60,717 nt of DNA from Komagataeibacter europaeus LMG 18890 (GTDB lineage Bacteria > Pseudomonadota > Alphaproteobacteria > Acetobacterales > Acetobacteraceae): contig NZ_CADP01000002.1 of NCBI RefSeq assembly GCF_000285295.1, forward strand, positions 109,441-170,157. Direction: 5' to 3'. A program made the position numbers and the translations under genes. The notes under the pieces are model-generated. The model searched no databases. It saw nothing but the letters and a program-made list of their open reading frames with translations, and was not told the DNA's origin. Numbering within the stretch: position 1 is the stretch's first letter; each line of letters opens with the position of its first letter. This document shows, one piece after another, positions 1 through 8,165 of this stretch.

Positions 1-852
1 CGCCACGACCAGCGTGGTCGGGCGTTCCATCATGTCCAGCGCGTGACCAAGGCGGTCGATCACGATGTCGCTGACCGCCTGCTGGAAGCTTGCAGCGATA
101 TCGGCGGCCTGCTGCCGGGGCAGGGCGGCGCGGACCTCGGTCGGCAGTTTCTGCGCCACGGCGGTCTTGAGGCCGGAGAAGGAAAAATCACATCCCGGCC
201 GCCCCATGAGCGGGCGCGGCAGGGGCACGGCATGCGGGTCGCCCTCACGCGCAAGCTGTTCCACTGCCGGGCCACCGGGCCAGCCAAGGCCAAGCATCTT
301 GGCCACCTTGTCGAAGGCTTCGCCCGCCGCGTCGTCAATCGTGCCGCCCAGCCTGCGGTAATGGCCGACCCCTTCCACCGCGATGCACTGGCAGTGCCCG
401 CCCGATACCAGCAGCAGCAGGTAGGGAAACGGCGCGCCATTGCCGGCGACACCGGGCAGGCGCGCGGTCAGGGCGTGGGCTTCGATATGGTTGACGGCAA
501 TGAAGGGCCGGTCCAGCGCGATGGCCATGCCCTTGCCCATGTCGGCGCCCACGATCAGGCCGCCAATCAGTCCCGGCCCGCAGCTTGCGGCAATCGCACC
601 CAGTTCATGGGGCTGCATGCCGGCTGCGCGCAGCGTGTCGCGCACCAGTGTGGGCAGCGCGCCAAGATGGGCGCGGGCGGCGATTTCGGGCACGACCCCG
701 CCAAATGGCACATGGCCGGATTGCGATAATGTCGCTTCTGCCAGGATCTGGCCCCCTGTCGTAACGATCGCGCAGGCCGTGTCATCGCATGAAGATTCAA
801 TGGCCATAACGGGAGTTGGCAGATCGGGGCATGTCGGTTCGGTATGGGGCAT
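1..852 (-). CDS. tsaD: tRNA N6-adenosine threonylcarbamoyltransferase TsaD (partial)
   Basis: TsaD transfers the threonylcarbamoyl group to A37 of ANN-decoding tRNAs in the cytoplasm, working with TsaB and TsaE. Translating the minus strand from the ATG at 852 gives an open frame of 284 codons that runs off the left edge, so the C-terminus is missing. Visible family marks are ESSCDDTACAIV near residues 19-30, the metal-binding NHIEAHAL (His122, His126) and the glycine-rich LLVSGGHCQ. It is divergent from hemC with only 71 bases between the starts, so the two promoters must be packed together or overlap. The identification is secure; only completeness is limited. Confidence 0.95.
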   Translation of the reverse strand, partial: MPHTEPTCPDLPTPVMAIESSCDDTACAIVTTGGQILAEATLSQSGHVPFGGVVPEIAARAHLGALPTLVRDTLRAAGMQPHELGAIAASCGPGLIGGLIVGADMGKGMAIALDRPFIAVNHIEAHALTARLPGVAGNGAPFPYLLLLVSGGHCQCIAVEGVGHYRRLGGTIDDAAGEAFDKVAKMLGLGWPGGPAVEQLAREGDPHAVPLPRPLMGRPGCDFSFSGLKTAVAQKLPTEVRAALPRQQAADIAASFQQAVSDIVIDRLGHALDMMERPTTLVVA

Positions 853-923
853 GGCGTAATTTACAATCCGGATGTGCCGAATGTCATCTTTCCTTTATCG
901 CGGTGCGGTAATAGACACGCGAT

Positions 924-2006
924 ATGGAGTCCGCAAAGCCATCAGCCCCGTTTCCATCGTCCGCGCTACAGAAAGTCGCGGCCGAGGCCGCTGCACGCCA
1001 GCGAAAGGAAGCCACACATCCCGAACCCCACCGCCGGCAGCTGCCGCTGAAGGTCGGGACGCGCGCTTCCCCGCTGGCGCTGGTGCAGACACGGGCGTTC
1101 CTGACGCTGCTGACCCGTTTCTGTCCCGTGCTGCGCGACATGGGCGCGTTCCAGGAACACCAGATCAGCACCACCGGCGATCAGGTGCAGAACCGCAAGC
1201 TGGCGGAAATTGGCGGCAAGGGCCTGTTCGCCAAGGAAATTCATGATGCGCTGCTGGATGGCCGGATCGATTTCGCCGTCCATAGCCTGAAGGATCTTGA
1301 AACCACGCTGCCGCCGGGGCTGGTGCTGGCCTGCACCCTCAAGCGCGAGGATGCGCGTGACGCCCTGATCCTTGGCCCGGGCTGTGGGGAGCCTGATCCT
1401 GCCGATCCATATGCGGTCCTGCCACACGGCGCGCTGGTGGGCTGTGCCTCCGTCCGGCGTCAGGCGCAGATGCTGCATGTGCGTCCCGACCTGAAATTCG
1501 GCCTGCTGCGTGGCAATGTGCAGACGCGGCTGGACAAGCTGGCGGCACGGCAGTGCGATGCAACGCTGCTGGCCTATGCCGGGCTGCGTCGCCTTGGTAT
1601 GGAAGACCGTGCCGATGTGATCCTTGATCCCACCATCATGGTGCCTGCGGCGGGGCAGGGCATTGTCGGGGTCACGGTGCGCGAAAGCGATATCGAGTTG
1701 CGTGAACTGCTTTCCGCGATCGAGGATTACGAAGCGCGCGCCGTCGCCACGGCCGAACGCGCGCTGCTGGCGGAACTCGATGGTTCGTGCCGTACGCCGA
1801 TCGGTGGCTATGCCCGCCTGATCCCGGTCGTGGCCGGTGGCGCGCCCGAACTGCACCTGACCGGCCTTGTCGCGCGTGAAGACGGGACCTTCCTGCTCAA
1901 GCGTTCGATCAGCGGCGCGCCGGCCGATGCCGCGCGTCTGGGCCGTGACCTTGGCCGTAGCCTGCGCGCCGACAGTCCCGCCGATATTTTTGTTGAACAG
2001 CCGTAA
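924..2006 (+). CDS. hemC: Hydroxymethylbilane synthase (porphobilinogen deaminase)
   Basis: HemC condenses four porphobilinogens into hydroxymethylbilane, an early cytoplasmic step of haem synthesis. The family motif VGTRASPLALVQT begins near residue 44. The dipyrromethane-cofactor cysteine is Cys289 in LDGSCRTPIGGYA. At 360 residues the protein is longer than the usual roughly 310, because about 40 residues precede the conserved core. I found no ATG, GTG or TTG between codon 1 and the core, so the extension looks real. hemD overlaps or directly follows in another frame, forming a hemCD unit. Demand for haem is high in this organism because many cytochromes are encoded nearby. Confidence 0.96.
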   Translation: MESAKPSAPFPSSALQKVAAEAAARQRKEATHPEPHRRQLPLKVGTRASPLALVQTRAFLTLLTRFCPVLRDMGAFQEHQISTTGDQVQNRKLAEIGGKGLFAKEIHDALLDGRIDFAVHSLKDLETTLPPGLVLACTLKREDARDALILGPGCGEPDPADPYAVLPHGALVGCASVRRQAQMLHVRPDLKFGLLRGNVQTRLDKLAARQCDATLLAYAGLRRLGMEDRADVILDPTIMVPAAGQGIVGVTVRESDIELRELLSAIEDYEARAVATAERALLAELDGSCRTPIGGYARLIPVVAGGAPELHLTGLVAREDGTFLLKRSISGAPADAARLGRDLGRSLRADSPADIFVEQP

Positions 2007-2736
2007 CCTGTCTCCATCCCCCGCCCTGCGCGCGGGGGTGATCGTGACCCGCCCGCCGCCGGGGCTTGGCCCCACCATGGCGGCGGTGGCGGCGCGGGGG
2101 CTGCACCCCATTGCCGCCCCCATGCTGCATGTCAGGCAGCGCGCGCTTTCCATCGGCGCATTCCGTCCCGACGCCATCGTCCTGACCAGTGGGCAGGCCG
2201 TGGGCAGCCTGACCGACCCGCAACTGCATGATATTCCCTGTTACGTTGTGGGGGCCGCCACCGCGCGGCGCGCCCGTGCGGCGGGTTTTTCCCATGTCAC
2301 CGCCGCATCCGGCACGGCGGATGAGCTGACGATGTTGTTGCAGGCCGTCATGCCGTCCGCGTCCCGGCTGCTGCTGGCGGTGGGGCAGGGTTATGGGCAC
2401 GAAATGGCCGTGGCGCTGCGCGGGCAGGGATACCGGGTGCTGCGGCGCTGCGTTTATGCCGTGCGGCCTGCACCATGCCTGCCGCCGGATGCCGTCGCGG
2501 CCCTGCGGGCAGGGCAGGTGGCGGCAGTGATGTTCTATTCCACCCGCACGGCGGAAGCCTTCATCGCGGCCCTGACGCCCGCGCTTGCGCCCCTGCTGGC
2601 TGTGGTGGAGGCCATCGCCATGTCGGATGGGGTCGCGGCCGTCCTTGGCGCGGGTGTGCGCTGGCATGGCCTGCGCGTGGCCGATCGTCCGGACCAGGAC
2701 GCCATGCTGGCCTGCCTGCCCCATGGTGGTGTCTGA
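1990..2736 (+). CDS. hemD: Uroporphyrinogen-III synthase
   Basis: HemD inverts ring D and closes hydroxymethylbilane to uroporphyrinogen III, the step after HemC. The frame shows VIVTRPPPGLG at the N-terminus, then VLTSGQAV and, in the second lobe, VMFYSTRTAEAF, which fits the very diverse HemD family. The start is uncertain. No ATG is available: a TTG at 1990 would overlap hemC by 17 bases, a second TTG lies at 1993, and a GTG at 2038 begins directly at the conserved VIVTRPP. None has a clear ribosome-binding site, so translational coupling to hemC is likely. Position after hemC supports the call strongly. Confidence 0.88.
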   Translation: MLNSRNLSPSPALRAGVIVTRPPPGLGPTMAAVAARGLHPIAAPMLHVRQRALSIGAFRPDAIVLTSGQAVGSLTDPQLHDIPCYVVGAATARRARAAGFSHVTAASGTADELTMLLQAVMPSASRLLLAVGQGYGHEMAVALRGQGYRVLRRCVYAVRPAPCLPPDAVAALRAGQVAAVMFYSTRTAEAFIAALTPALAPLLAVVEAIAMSDGVAAVLGAGVRWHGLRVADRPDQDAMLACLPHGGV

Positions 2737-2745
2737 ACCCGGTAA

Positions 2746-2776
2746 TGAAAAAGGCCGGGAGCATATGCCCCCGGCC
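2746..2776 (-). terminator. Intrinsic terminator downstream of secB
   Basis: Arms GGCCGGG (2753-2759) and CCCGGCC (2770-2776) pair around an inner palindrome GCATATGC. On the minus strand the stem is followed by a run of T, which suits termination of secB transcription. On the plus strand there is no T run after the stem. Confidence 0.6.
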
Positions 2777-2819
2777 CGTTCATTAGAGACCGTTTCAAAA
2801 GTCCCGCAGAGTGACAGGG

Positions 2820-2869
2820 ACGTTTCCGGTGAAGCTTTTTTCAAAAAAAGCGGCGCCAGAAACGTTTCC
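2820..2869 (+). repeat. Dispersed two-hairpin repeat, copy A (short form)
   Basis: The core GGTGAAGCTTTTTTCAAAAA runs into GCGGCGCCAGAAACG, which matches the outer parts of the longer copies at 53557 and 60220 with the middle missing. It lies between the convergent hemD and secB genes. It is the first of four clear copies in this window. Confidence 0.7.
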
Positions 2870-2902
2870 TATCAATGACTTATCCTGAAACAGCCTCTGG
2901 TA

Positions 2903-3424
2903 TCAGGCGTGGCCAGGCGTCTGGTCGAAGGAGTTGCGCTTGGCCTGCCACAGCGCCACGAAGTCGATCGGCTGCAGCACCACGGGCGGGAACCCGCCAT
3001 CGCGCGTGACTTCACTGAGGATGTTGCGCACATACGGGAAGATCAGGCGCGGCACTTCCACCAGCAGGATCGGCTCGATCAGTTCGGCCGGCGGGTTGTT
3101 CAGGGTCGCGATCGCGGCATAAGACAGTTCGGCAATGAAGACCGGGCGACCGGCGGGGCCACCTTCCTGCTGCGGGGCTTCGCTGGCTTCGGCCTTTACG
3201 GTCAGGACCACCTCGAACACCGGCTGTTCCTGTTCCAGCCGGTTGGCCTGCACGTCGATGTTGACCGAAATCTGCGGGTTCGTGCGCAGGGTTGCGAAGA
3301 TTTCCGCGCCAGCGGGCACTTCAAACGAAAGGTCCTTGATATACTGCAGGTTGATCGCCAGCGGCAGCGCCGGGGGGGCGCTCTGGCCGTTTTCAGGGGT
3401 GGGCGGCTGAGTCGTGTCGGACAT
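2903..3424 (-). CDS. secB: Protein-export chaperone SecB
   Basis: SecB is a cytosolic tetrameric chaperone that keeps preproteins unfolded and hands them to SecA. The 173-residue product shows the family features INLQYIKDLSFEVP near the N-terminus, FPYVRNILSEVTRDGGFPP in the second half and the ending PIDFVALWQAKR. I chose the ATG at 3424 because the conserved part begins about 25 residues later and the sequence further upstream in frame is not SecB-like. A GGGGAA stretch lies upstream as a possible ribosome-binding site. It is divergent from timA, an arrangement common in alphaproteobacteria. The protein would serve export of the many periplasmic proteins encoded nearby. Confidence 0.96.
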   Translation of the reverse strand: MSDTTQPPTPENGQSAPPALPLAINLQYIKDLSFEVPAGAEIFATLRTNPQISVNIDVQANRLEQEQPVFEVVLTVKAEASEAPQQEGGPAGRPVFIAELSYAAIATLNNPPAELIEPILLVEVPRLIFPYVRNILSEVTRDGGFPPVVLQPIDFVALWQAKRNSFDQTPGHA

Positions 3425-3613
3425 GCTTGTCTGTATTCCCCAGAAGATATGCGGAAAAAAGAAATGAATACCGTATTCTCTGGCCGTAGCATGGGTCTGC
3501 GGGCGATGCCATACCAGCTGTCGGAATTTTAACGGTCCTTGCGCATTGTGCTGGCTCCGGCCGTTGCCTATGTTGTTGCGCAGGGTAATCTGGGCAGGGG
3601 ACCCGCCTGCATT

Positions 3614-4315
3614 ATGGACGCGCGCGGCATGAATTTTTCTTTTGGTCATTTTCCGCTGGATCTGATTGTTCTGGGGCTGGTGGCTGTATTCCTTGTTCTG
3701 CGACTGCGCAGCATTCTTGGCCGCCGGGTTGGTGCGGAACCGGCCCCGCGCCCCATGGCGCCGCCGCCCATGGCCGCGAATGTCGTGGAACAGAAGCCCG
3801 AACCGCCGCCGCCAGCCATCAACTATGACATTCCCACACCCGATACACGGGTGGGTGGCGTGCTGGCCCGTATCGGCGCGCTCCAGCCCGGTTTCACCCC
3901 GCAGGATTTTGCAAGGGGAACCGAGGCCGCCTTCCGCCAGATTGTCGGCGCGTACGCGGCGGGCGACCTGAACGTGCTGCGCCAGCACCTGACGGCCGCG
4001 ACGTTTTCCGCTTTCGAGGCCGCGATCCAGTCCCGCCAGCAGGCAGGCGAAGTCCTGCGCAGCGAAATCAGGGATATTACCGATATCGCCATCATCGGCG
4101 CGGACATTGACGAGACGACCGGCCCGCACCCGCTGGCCCGGATCGAGGTACGGATCGTGTCCGACCAGATCAGCCTGACCGTGGACAGCAACGGCCAGCC
4201 CGTGGCCGGTGTCGATGCCGTGACGGAATTTTCGGATCTGTGGACGTTCGAGCGTCTGCTGGGCGTCAACACCGATGGTGCGGGCTGGCGTCTGGGGGCC
4301 AGTCGCAGCGCCTAG
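3614..4315 (+). CDS. Tim44-domain membrane protein (TimA-like)
   Basis: The predicted product of about 233 residues has one transmembrane segment near residues 15-32 (LIVLGLVAVFLVL). A basic and proline-rich linker follows, and then a C-terminal Tim44-like domain of about 150 residues containing FRQIVGAYAAGDLNVLRQHL and WTFERLLG. In bacteria such proteins sit at the inner membrane; the mitochondrial relative is part of the import motor, but the bacterial role is poorly defined. The start could be the ATG at 3614 or at 3629; AGGGGA stands upstream of 3614. It lies between secB and mltA, the usual alphaproteobacterial order, which suggests an envelope-related role. Confidence 0.85.
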   Translation: MDARGMNFSFGHFPLDLIVLGLVAVFLVLRLRSILGRRVGAEPAPRPMAPPPMAANVVEQKPEPPPPAINYDIPTPDTRVGGVLARIGALQPGFTPQDFARGTEAAFRQIVGAYAAGDLNVLRQHLTAATFSAFEAAIQSRQQAGEVLRSEIRDITDIAIIGADIDETTGPHPLARIEVRIVSDQISLTVDSNGQPVAGVDAVTEFSDLWTFERLLGVNTDGAGWRLGASRSA

Positions 4316-4362
4316 GTCACCGTGCCATAATTTTTCGATAAATCCGTGATCAGTCTGTGTGT

Positions 4363-5598
4363 ATGAAAGTAATGAAGCGTCTGGCGCCGTTGTGCGCCGT
4401 TCTCACCTTATGCGGATGTCATATCGGGGAAGCCCCCAATCTCGGGGCGCCCCAGGCCCCACGGGGACATCATAAATCAAGCCATGCCCGGCCCGTTTCC
4501 TTCAATGCCCTGCCGGGATGGAAGGATGATGCGCTGGAAGATGCCCTGCCGGTTTTCCTGCAGGACTGCCATCAGGTCGGCAGCCTGCCTGCCGACAGTT
4601 CGCTGGGCGGCGCAGACATCGGTTATCCCGGACGGCAGGTTGGTGACTGGCAGGCCGCCTGTAACGCGGCGCGCAGCGTGCCCGCAGGTGATCGCGCCGC
4701 GGCACAGGCATTTTTTGAACAATGGTTCGTGCCCTATGCCCTGCCGGCGGGCAAACGGGCGGATGGCACGCTGTTCACCGGGTATTATGAACCCGAAATC
4801 CGTGGTTCCCTGCGTCGTGGTGGCATTTACCAGACGCCGGTCTATCGCCGCCCGCCCGATCTGGTGCGCGAACGCGACGCGCAGGGCAAGGTCGTGACCG
4901 GCCGCAGCCAGGATGGGCAGATCGTGCCATACTGGAGCCGCGCGCAGATTGACCGGGGCGAACTTGCGCATAAAAAGCTTGAACTGCTGTGGCTGGCGGA
5001 TCCGGTTGATCTGTTCTTCCTGCAACTGCAGGGCGCGGGCAGGGTGCGCCTGCCCAATGACAAGGTGATCCGCCTTGGCTTTGATGGCCTGAATGGGCAG
5101 CCTTACGTGCCGCTGGGCCGCGTGATGGTGGCGCAGGGCCTGTTGGGCGCCGATGACGTGAGCATGGCGTCCATCCGTGGCTGGCTTGAGGCGAATCCGG
5201 ACAAGGCGAGGGACATGATGGAACAGAACCCGAATTATGTCTTTTTCCGTGAACTGGATCAGGACGATACGCAGGCCGGTGCGCCGGGCGCGCTGGGTGT
5301 GGCGTTGACGCCGGGCCGTTCCATGGCGGTGGACCGGGATTTCATTCCGCTGGGCAGCCCGGTATGGGTGCAGGCGCAGGTGCCGGTGGATGGACATCCC
5401 GTGACATGGAACCGGCTTGATTTCGCGCAGGATCTGGGAACCGACATCAAGGGGCCCGACCGTGCCGACCTGTATATGGGATGGGGGCCGGAGGCGGCAC
5501 AGGCGGCTGGCAACCTGCGTTCGACCGGGCAGATGATCGTACTGGTGCCCCGTGCCGCGGCCGAACCGGCAAAAAAGACACACAAGCCCACACACTAG
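4363..5598 (+). CDS. mltA: Membrane-bound lytic murein transglycosylase A
   Basis: MltA cleaves the MurNAc-GlcNAc bond of peptidoglycan with formation of 1,6-anhydroMurNAc. The N-terminus MKVMKRLAPLCAVLTLCGC is a lipoprotein signal with its lipobox cysteine at residue 19, so the protein is membrane-anchored and periplasmic. The MltA domain is in the middle (FTGYYEPEIRGS, FFLQLQGAGRVRLP). The C-terminal 3D domain holds the conserved aspartates, including RADLYMGWG with the expected catalytic Asp. The start may be ATG 4363 or 4372. In related genomes mltA is normally followed directly by an Smr gene; here two genes lie between them. Confidence 0.95.
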   Translation: MKVMKRLAPLCAVLTLCGCHIGEAPNLGAPQAPRGHHKSSHARPVSFNALPGWKDDALEDALPVFLQDCHQVGSLPADSSLGGADIGYPGRQVGDWQAACNAARSVPAGDRAAAQAFFEQWFVPYALPAGKRADGTLFTGYYEPEIRGSLRRGGIYQTPVYRRPPDLVRERDAQGKVVTGRSQDGQIVPYWSRAQIDRGELAHKKLELLWLADPVDLFFLQLQGAGRVRLPNDKVIRLGFDGLNGQPYVPLGRVMVAQGLLGADDVSMASIRGWLEANPDKARDMMEQNPNYVFFRELDQDDTQAGAPGALGVALTPGRSMAVDRDFIPLGSPVWVQAQVPVDGHPVTWNRLDFAQDLGTDIKGPDRADLYMGWGPEAAQAAGNLRSTGQMIVLVPRAAAEPAKKTHKPTH

Positions 5599-5633
5599 AT
5601 CCGCATGAGCGGAGTGAAGAGCGTAGTAGCATC

Positions 5634-6524
5634 ATGACAGGGCGACCCCGCGCGGGGCAGGCTTGCGCACCCCAGACCCGCCTGCCGCGGACTGTCCGCT
5701 ATACCGAGGGGCCGCACCTGCTGGTGCGCGGCGACTGCGTCCGGGCCATGCGCCGCATGGAACCCGACAGCGTGGACGTGGTCGTGACCTCGCCCCCATA
5801 CAATATCGGCCTGAAATACCGCACGTACCGCGACCGGCTGGAGGAAGACGGCTATCTGGACTGGATGGTTGATGTCGCGCGTGAGGCGCGTCGCGTCATG
5901 CGTCCTGACGGGTCGTTCTTCCTCAATGTCGCCGGTTCCTCGGCACAGCCATGGCTGCCGTTTGAACTGATGGTCCGGCTGCGCGAACTGTTCGTGCTGC
6001 AGAACCATATCACCTGGGTCAAGTCGATTTCGGTGGGAACGGAAACGCATGGGCATTTCAAGCCGGTCAACAGCCACCGTTACCTTAACCGCAATCACGA
6101 ACATCTGTTCCACCTGACGCGTACGGGCAATGTCGGGCTGAAACGCCTGGATATCGGCGTGCCCTACATGGACAAGTCCAATATCGTGCGCCGGGGCCAC
6201 CGGCAGGACCGGCGCTGCCGGGGCGACACATGGTTCATCCCGTATGAAACCGTGCAGGGCAAGGCGCAGAAATTCCACCATCCCGGCACATTTCCCGTGC
6301 TGCTGCCACAGATGTGCATCCGCCTGCATGGCAAGGCCGCACCCGTGGTGCTGGACCCGTTCATGGGGACGGGCACCACGCTGGTCGCCGCCGTGCGCGA
6401 AGGGGGGCAGGGCATCGGAATCGACCTGGATACCATCTATGTCAATGTCGCGCGGCAAAGGGTACGGCAGGCCATGCAGGCGCAGGTGGATGGCGCGGCC
6501 GGGACAGATGATCGAAAACTTTGA
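5634..6524 (+). CDS. Site-specific DNA methyltransferase, beta class, orphan
   Basis: This is a 296-residue amino-methyltransferase of the N6-adenine/N4-cytosine type. The catalytic motif IV is TSPPYNIG (residues 52-59), and the SAM-binding motif I, DPFMGTGTT, comes near residue 241. That IV-before-I order defines the beta group. CcrM, the alphaproteobacterial GANTC enzyme, has DPPY instead and a C-terminal extension, so this is probably not CcrM. No restriction endonuclease gene is adjacent, so it looks like a solitary methyltransferase. It starts 35 bases after mltA. The target sequence cannot be read from the protein. Its place between mltA and the smr gene suggests insertion into an older cluster. 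Confidence 0.9.
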   Translation: MTGRPRAGQACAPQTRLPRTVRYTEGPHLLVRGDCVRAMRRMEPDSVDVVVTSPPYNIGLKYRTYRDRLEEDGYLDWMVDVAREARRVMRPDGSFFLNVAGSSAQPWLPFELMVRLRELFVLQNHITWVKSISVGTETHGHFKPVNSHRYLNRNHEHLFHLTRTGNVGLKRLDIGVPYMDKSNIVRRGHRQDRRCRGDTWFIPYETVQGKAQKFHHPGTFPVLLPQMCIRLHGKAAPVVLDPFMGTGTTLVAAVREGGQGIGIDLDTIYVNVARQRVRQAMQAQVDGAAGTDDRKL

Positions 6525-6534
6525 TGGTTTTCAT
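6521..6534 (+). promoter_or_regulatory. FNR-like half-matching site upstream of the peroxidase gene
   Basis: TTGATGGTTTTCAT resembles the FNR consensus TTGAT-N4-ATCAA at 8 of 10 positions. It overlaps the methyltransferase stop and lies about 73 bases before the peroxidase start. The E. coli homologue YhjA is FNR-controlled, which makes the site plausible, but the match is imperfect. Confidence 0.35.
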
Positions 6535-6606
6535 TTAAACGATTATTTTGACAGATAATCCCTGAATCGGCCAGAAACCCACTCAAGCAAGGGACAGGGG
6601 GTATGG

Positions 6607-8019
6607 ATGTCGGTTAAAACAGCAGTGGCAGGGTTGGTGGCCGCGGGTATCGTGGCGTACGGGGGAACGGTCGCCTACCTGACTCATTTCGATCATGCGG
6701 GCGCACCTGCGCCAGCGGGTGCAGGGGTGGACCCCACATCGGCGGCCGCACTGAATGTCATACGTGAGGCCCGGTGTGACTACTGCCACGCGGCCAAGGT
6801 CGACCTGCCGTTCTATTTCAGCCTGCCCGTGGCCAATACGTTGATGAGCCATGACCGGGACCAGGGGCTGCGGCATTTCCGTGTGGAACCGGTCATAAAC
6901 GCCCTGCAGAACGGTGGCGTGCCCGATCAGGAACCGCTGGCCCGCATTGAGGAAGTCATCAATCAGAACCGCATGCCGCCCACGTTGTACCTGCTCATGC
7001 ACTGGCATGCCCACCTGTCGGCGGCCCAGCGTGAAAGCATGCTGGCATGGATTGCGCAGGTGCGCCGCCAGCATTACGCGACACCGGGCGTTGCCGACCG
7101 CTTTGCCGCCGAACCGGTACAGCCCGTGCCCGAATCCGTGCCGGTGGACAGCCATAAGGTCGCGCTGGGCCAGCGCCTGTTCTTTGACCGCAAACTGTCC
7201 GGTGATGGCACGCTGAACTGCGCCAGCTGCCACAGCCTGCAGCATGGTGGCGTGGACGGGCTGGTCACCGCCACCGGCATTCATGGACAGAAGGGGCCGA
7301 TCAATGTGCCCACCGTCTATGATGCGGTGTTCAACAAATGGCAGTTCTGGAACGGCCGCGCGGGCACGCTGGCGCAGCAGGCGGCCGGCCCGGTCATGAA
7401 CCCGGTCGAGATGGGATCGCATGACTGGACATCGGTTGCGGCCCGCCTGCGTGAAGACCCGACCTACGGCCCGGATTTCCAGGCTGCGTATGGCAGCGAC
7501 ACGATTGATGAAAACACCATCACCGACGCCATTGGGGAGTATGAAAAGACGCTGGTGACGCCCGACAGCCGCTTTGACCAATATCTCAAGGGGGATGACG
7601 CGGCGCTGAACACACAGGAAAAGCACGGTTATGCGCTGTTCAAGCAGGTTGGCTGTTCAGGCTGCCATACCGGCTCGTCCATGGGTGGGCAGGCGTTCGA
7701 GCCGCTGGGGCTGGAAGGCAATTATTTCTCGGCCCGTGGCGGCAAGCTGACGGATGCGGACAAGGGACGCTTTGAAGTGACCCACGATCCCGCCGACATG
7801 GAACGTTTCAAGGTGCCCAACCTGCGCAATATCGCGCTGACCGGTCCCTATTTCCATGACGGCAGCATCAAGACGCTGGACGACGCGGTGCGTGACATGG
7901 CGCGTTACCAGACGCCCGACCATGACATTTCCAATCAGGACGTGGCGGATATCGTGGCGTTCCTCAATACGCTGACCGGGCGTTATCAGGGCGAGACCCT
8001 GCGGAATACAACGCCGTAA
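6607..8019 (+). CDS. Tri-haem cytochrome c peroxidase (YhjA-type quinol peroxidase)
   Basis: This is a periplasmic enzyme reducing hydrogen peroxide to water. Three CxxCH haem motifs are present: CDYCH (residues 57-61), CASCH (about 205) and CSGCH (about 350). The second and third belong to the classical di-haem CcpA/MauG peroxidase. The first lies in an N-terminal extension that also holds one membrane anchor (VAGLVAAGIVAYGGTVAYL). This arrangement matches E. coli YhjA, which takes electrons from quinol. The peroxidase-domain landmarks LGQRLFFDRKLS, KGPINVPTVYDAVFN and FKVPNLRNIALTGPYFHDGS are intact. The expected role is peroxide removal coupled to the quinone pool fed by alcohol dehydrogenase. 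A terminator follows. Confidence 0.92.
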   Translation: MSVKTAVAGLVAAGIVAYGGTVAYLTHFDHAGAPAPAGAGVDPTSAAALNVIREARCDYCHAAKVDLPFYFSLPVANTLMSHDRDQGLRHFRVEPVINALQNGGVPDQEPLARIEEVINQNRMPPTLYLLMHWHAHLSAAQRESMLAWIAQVRRQHYATPGVADRFAAEPVQPVPESVPVDSHKVALGQRLFFDRKLSGDGTLNCASCHSLQHGGVDGLVTATGIHGQKGPINVPTVYDAVFNKWQFWNGRAGTLAQQAAGPVMNPVEMGSHDWTSVAARLREDPTYGPDFQAAYGSDTIDENTITDAIGEYEKTLVTPDSRFDQYLKGDDAALNTQEKHGYALFKQVGCSGCHTGSSMGGQAFEPLGLEGNYFSARGGKLTDADKGRFEVTHDPADMERFKVPNLRNIALTGPYFHDGSIKTLDDAVRDMARYQTPDHDISNQDVADIVAFLNTLTGRYQGETLRNTTP

Positions 8020-8048
8020 CACGGTTCCTGTCCGTGCGGGAACGCAGG

Positions 8049-8075
8049 CCCTGCCGCCCATGCGGCAGGGTTTTT
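8049..8075 (+). terminator. Intrinsic terminator after the peroxidase gene
   Basis: CCCTGCCGC (8049-8057) pairs with GCGGCAGGG (8062-8070) around a four-base loop, and TTTTT follows directly. This is a textbook rho-independent terminator on the plus strand. Confidence 0.85.
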
Positions 8076-8165
8076 GCGCATGGGGCGATGCCTGAAAACA
8101 TGGACCTGTCGGGCGGGGTATGATTCTATGGCTACGGACAGCGGCCCGGAGAAAGGAATCATACC

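Noticed and set aside
3425..4129. Long in-frame minus-strand extension upstream of secB
   Set aside because: It overlaps timA on the other strand and is not SecB-like; the SecB family begins at the ATG at 3424.
5634..6524. Identification of the methyltransferase as CcrM
   Set aside because: The motif is TSPPY rather than DPPY and the CcrM C-terminal extension is absent.
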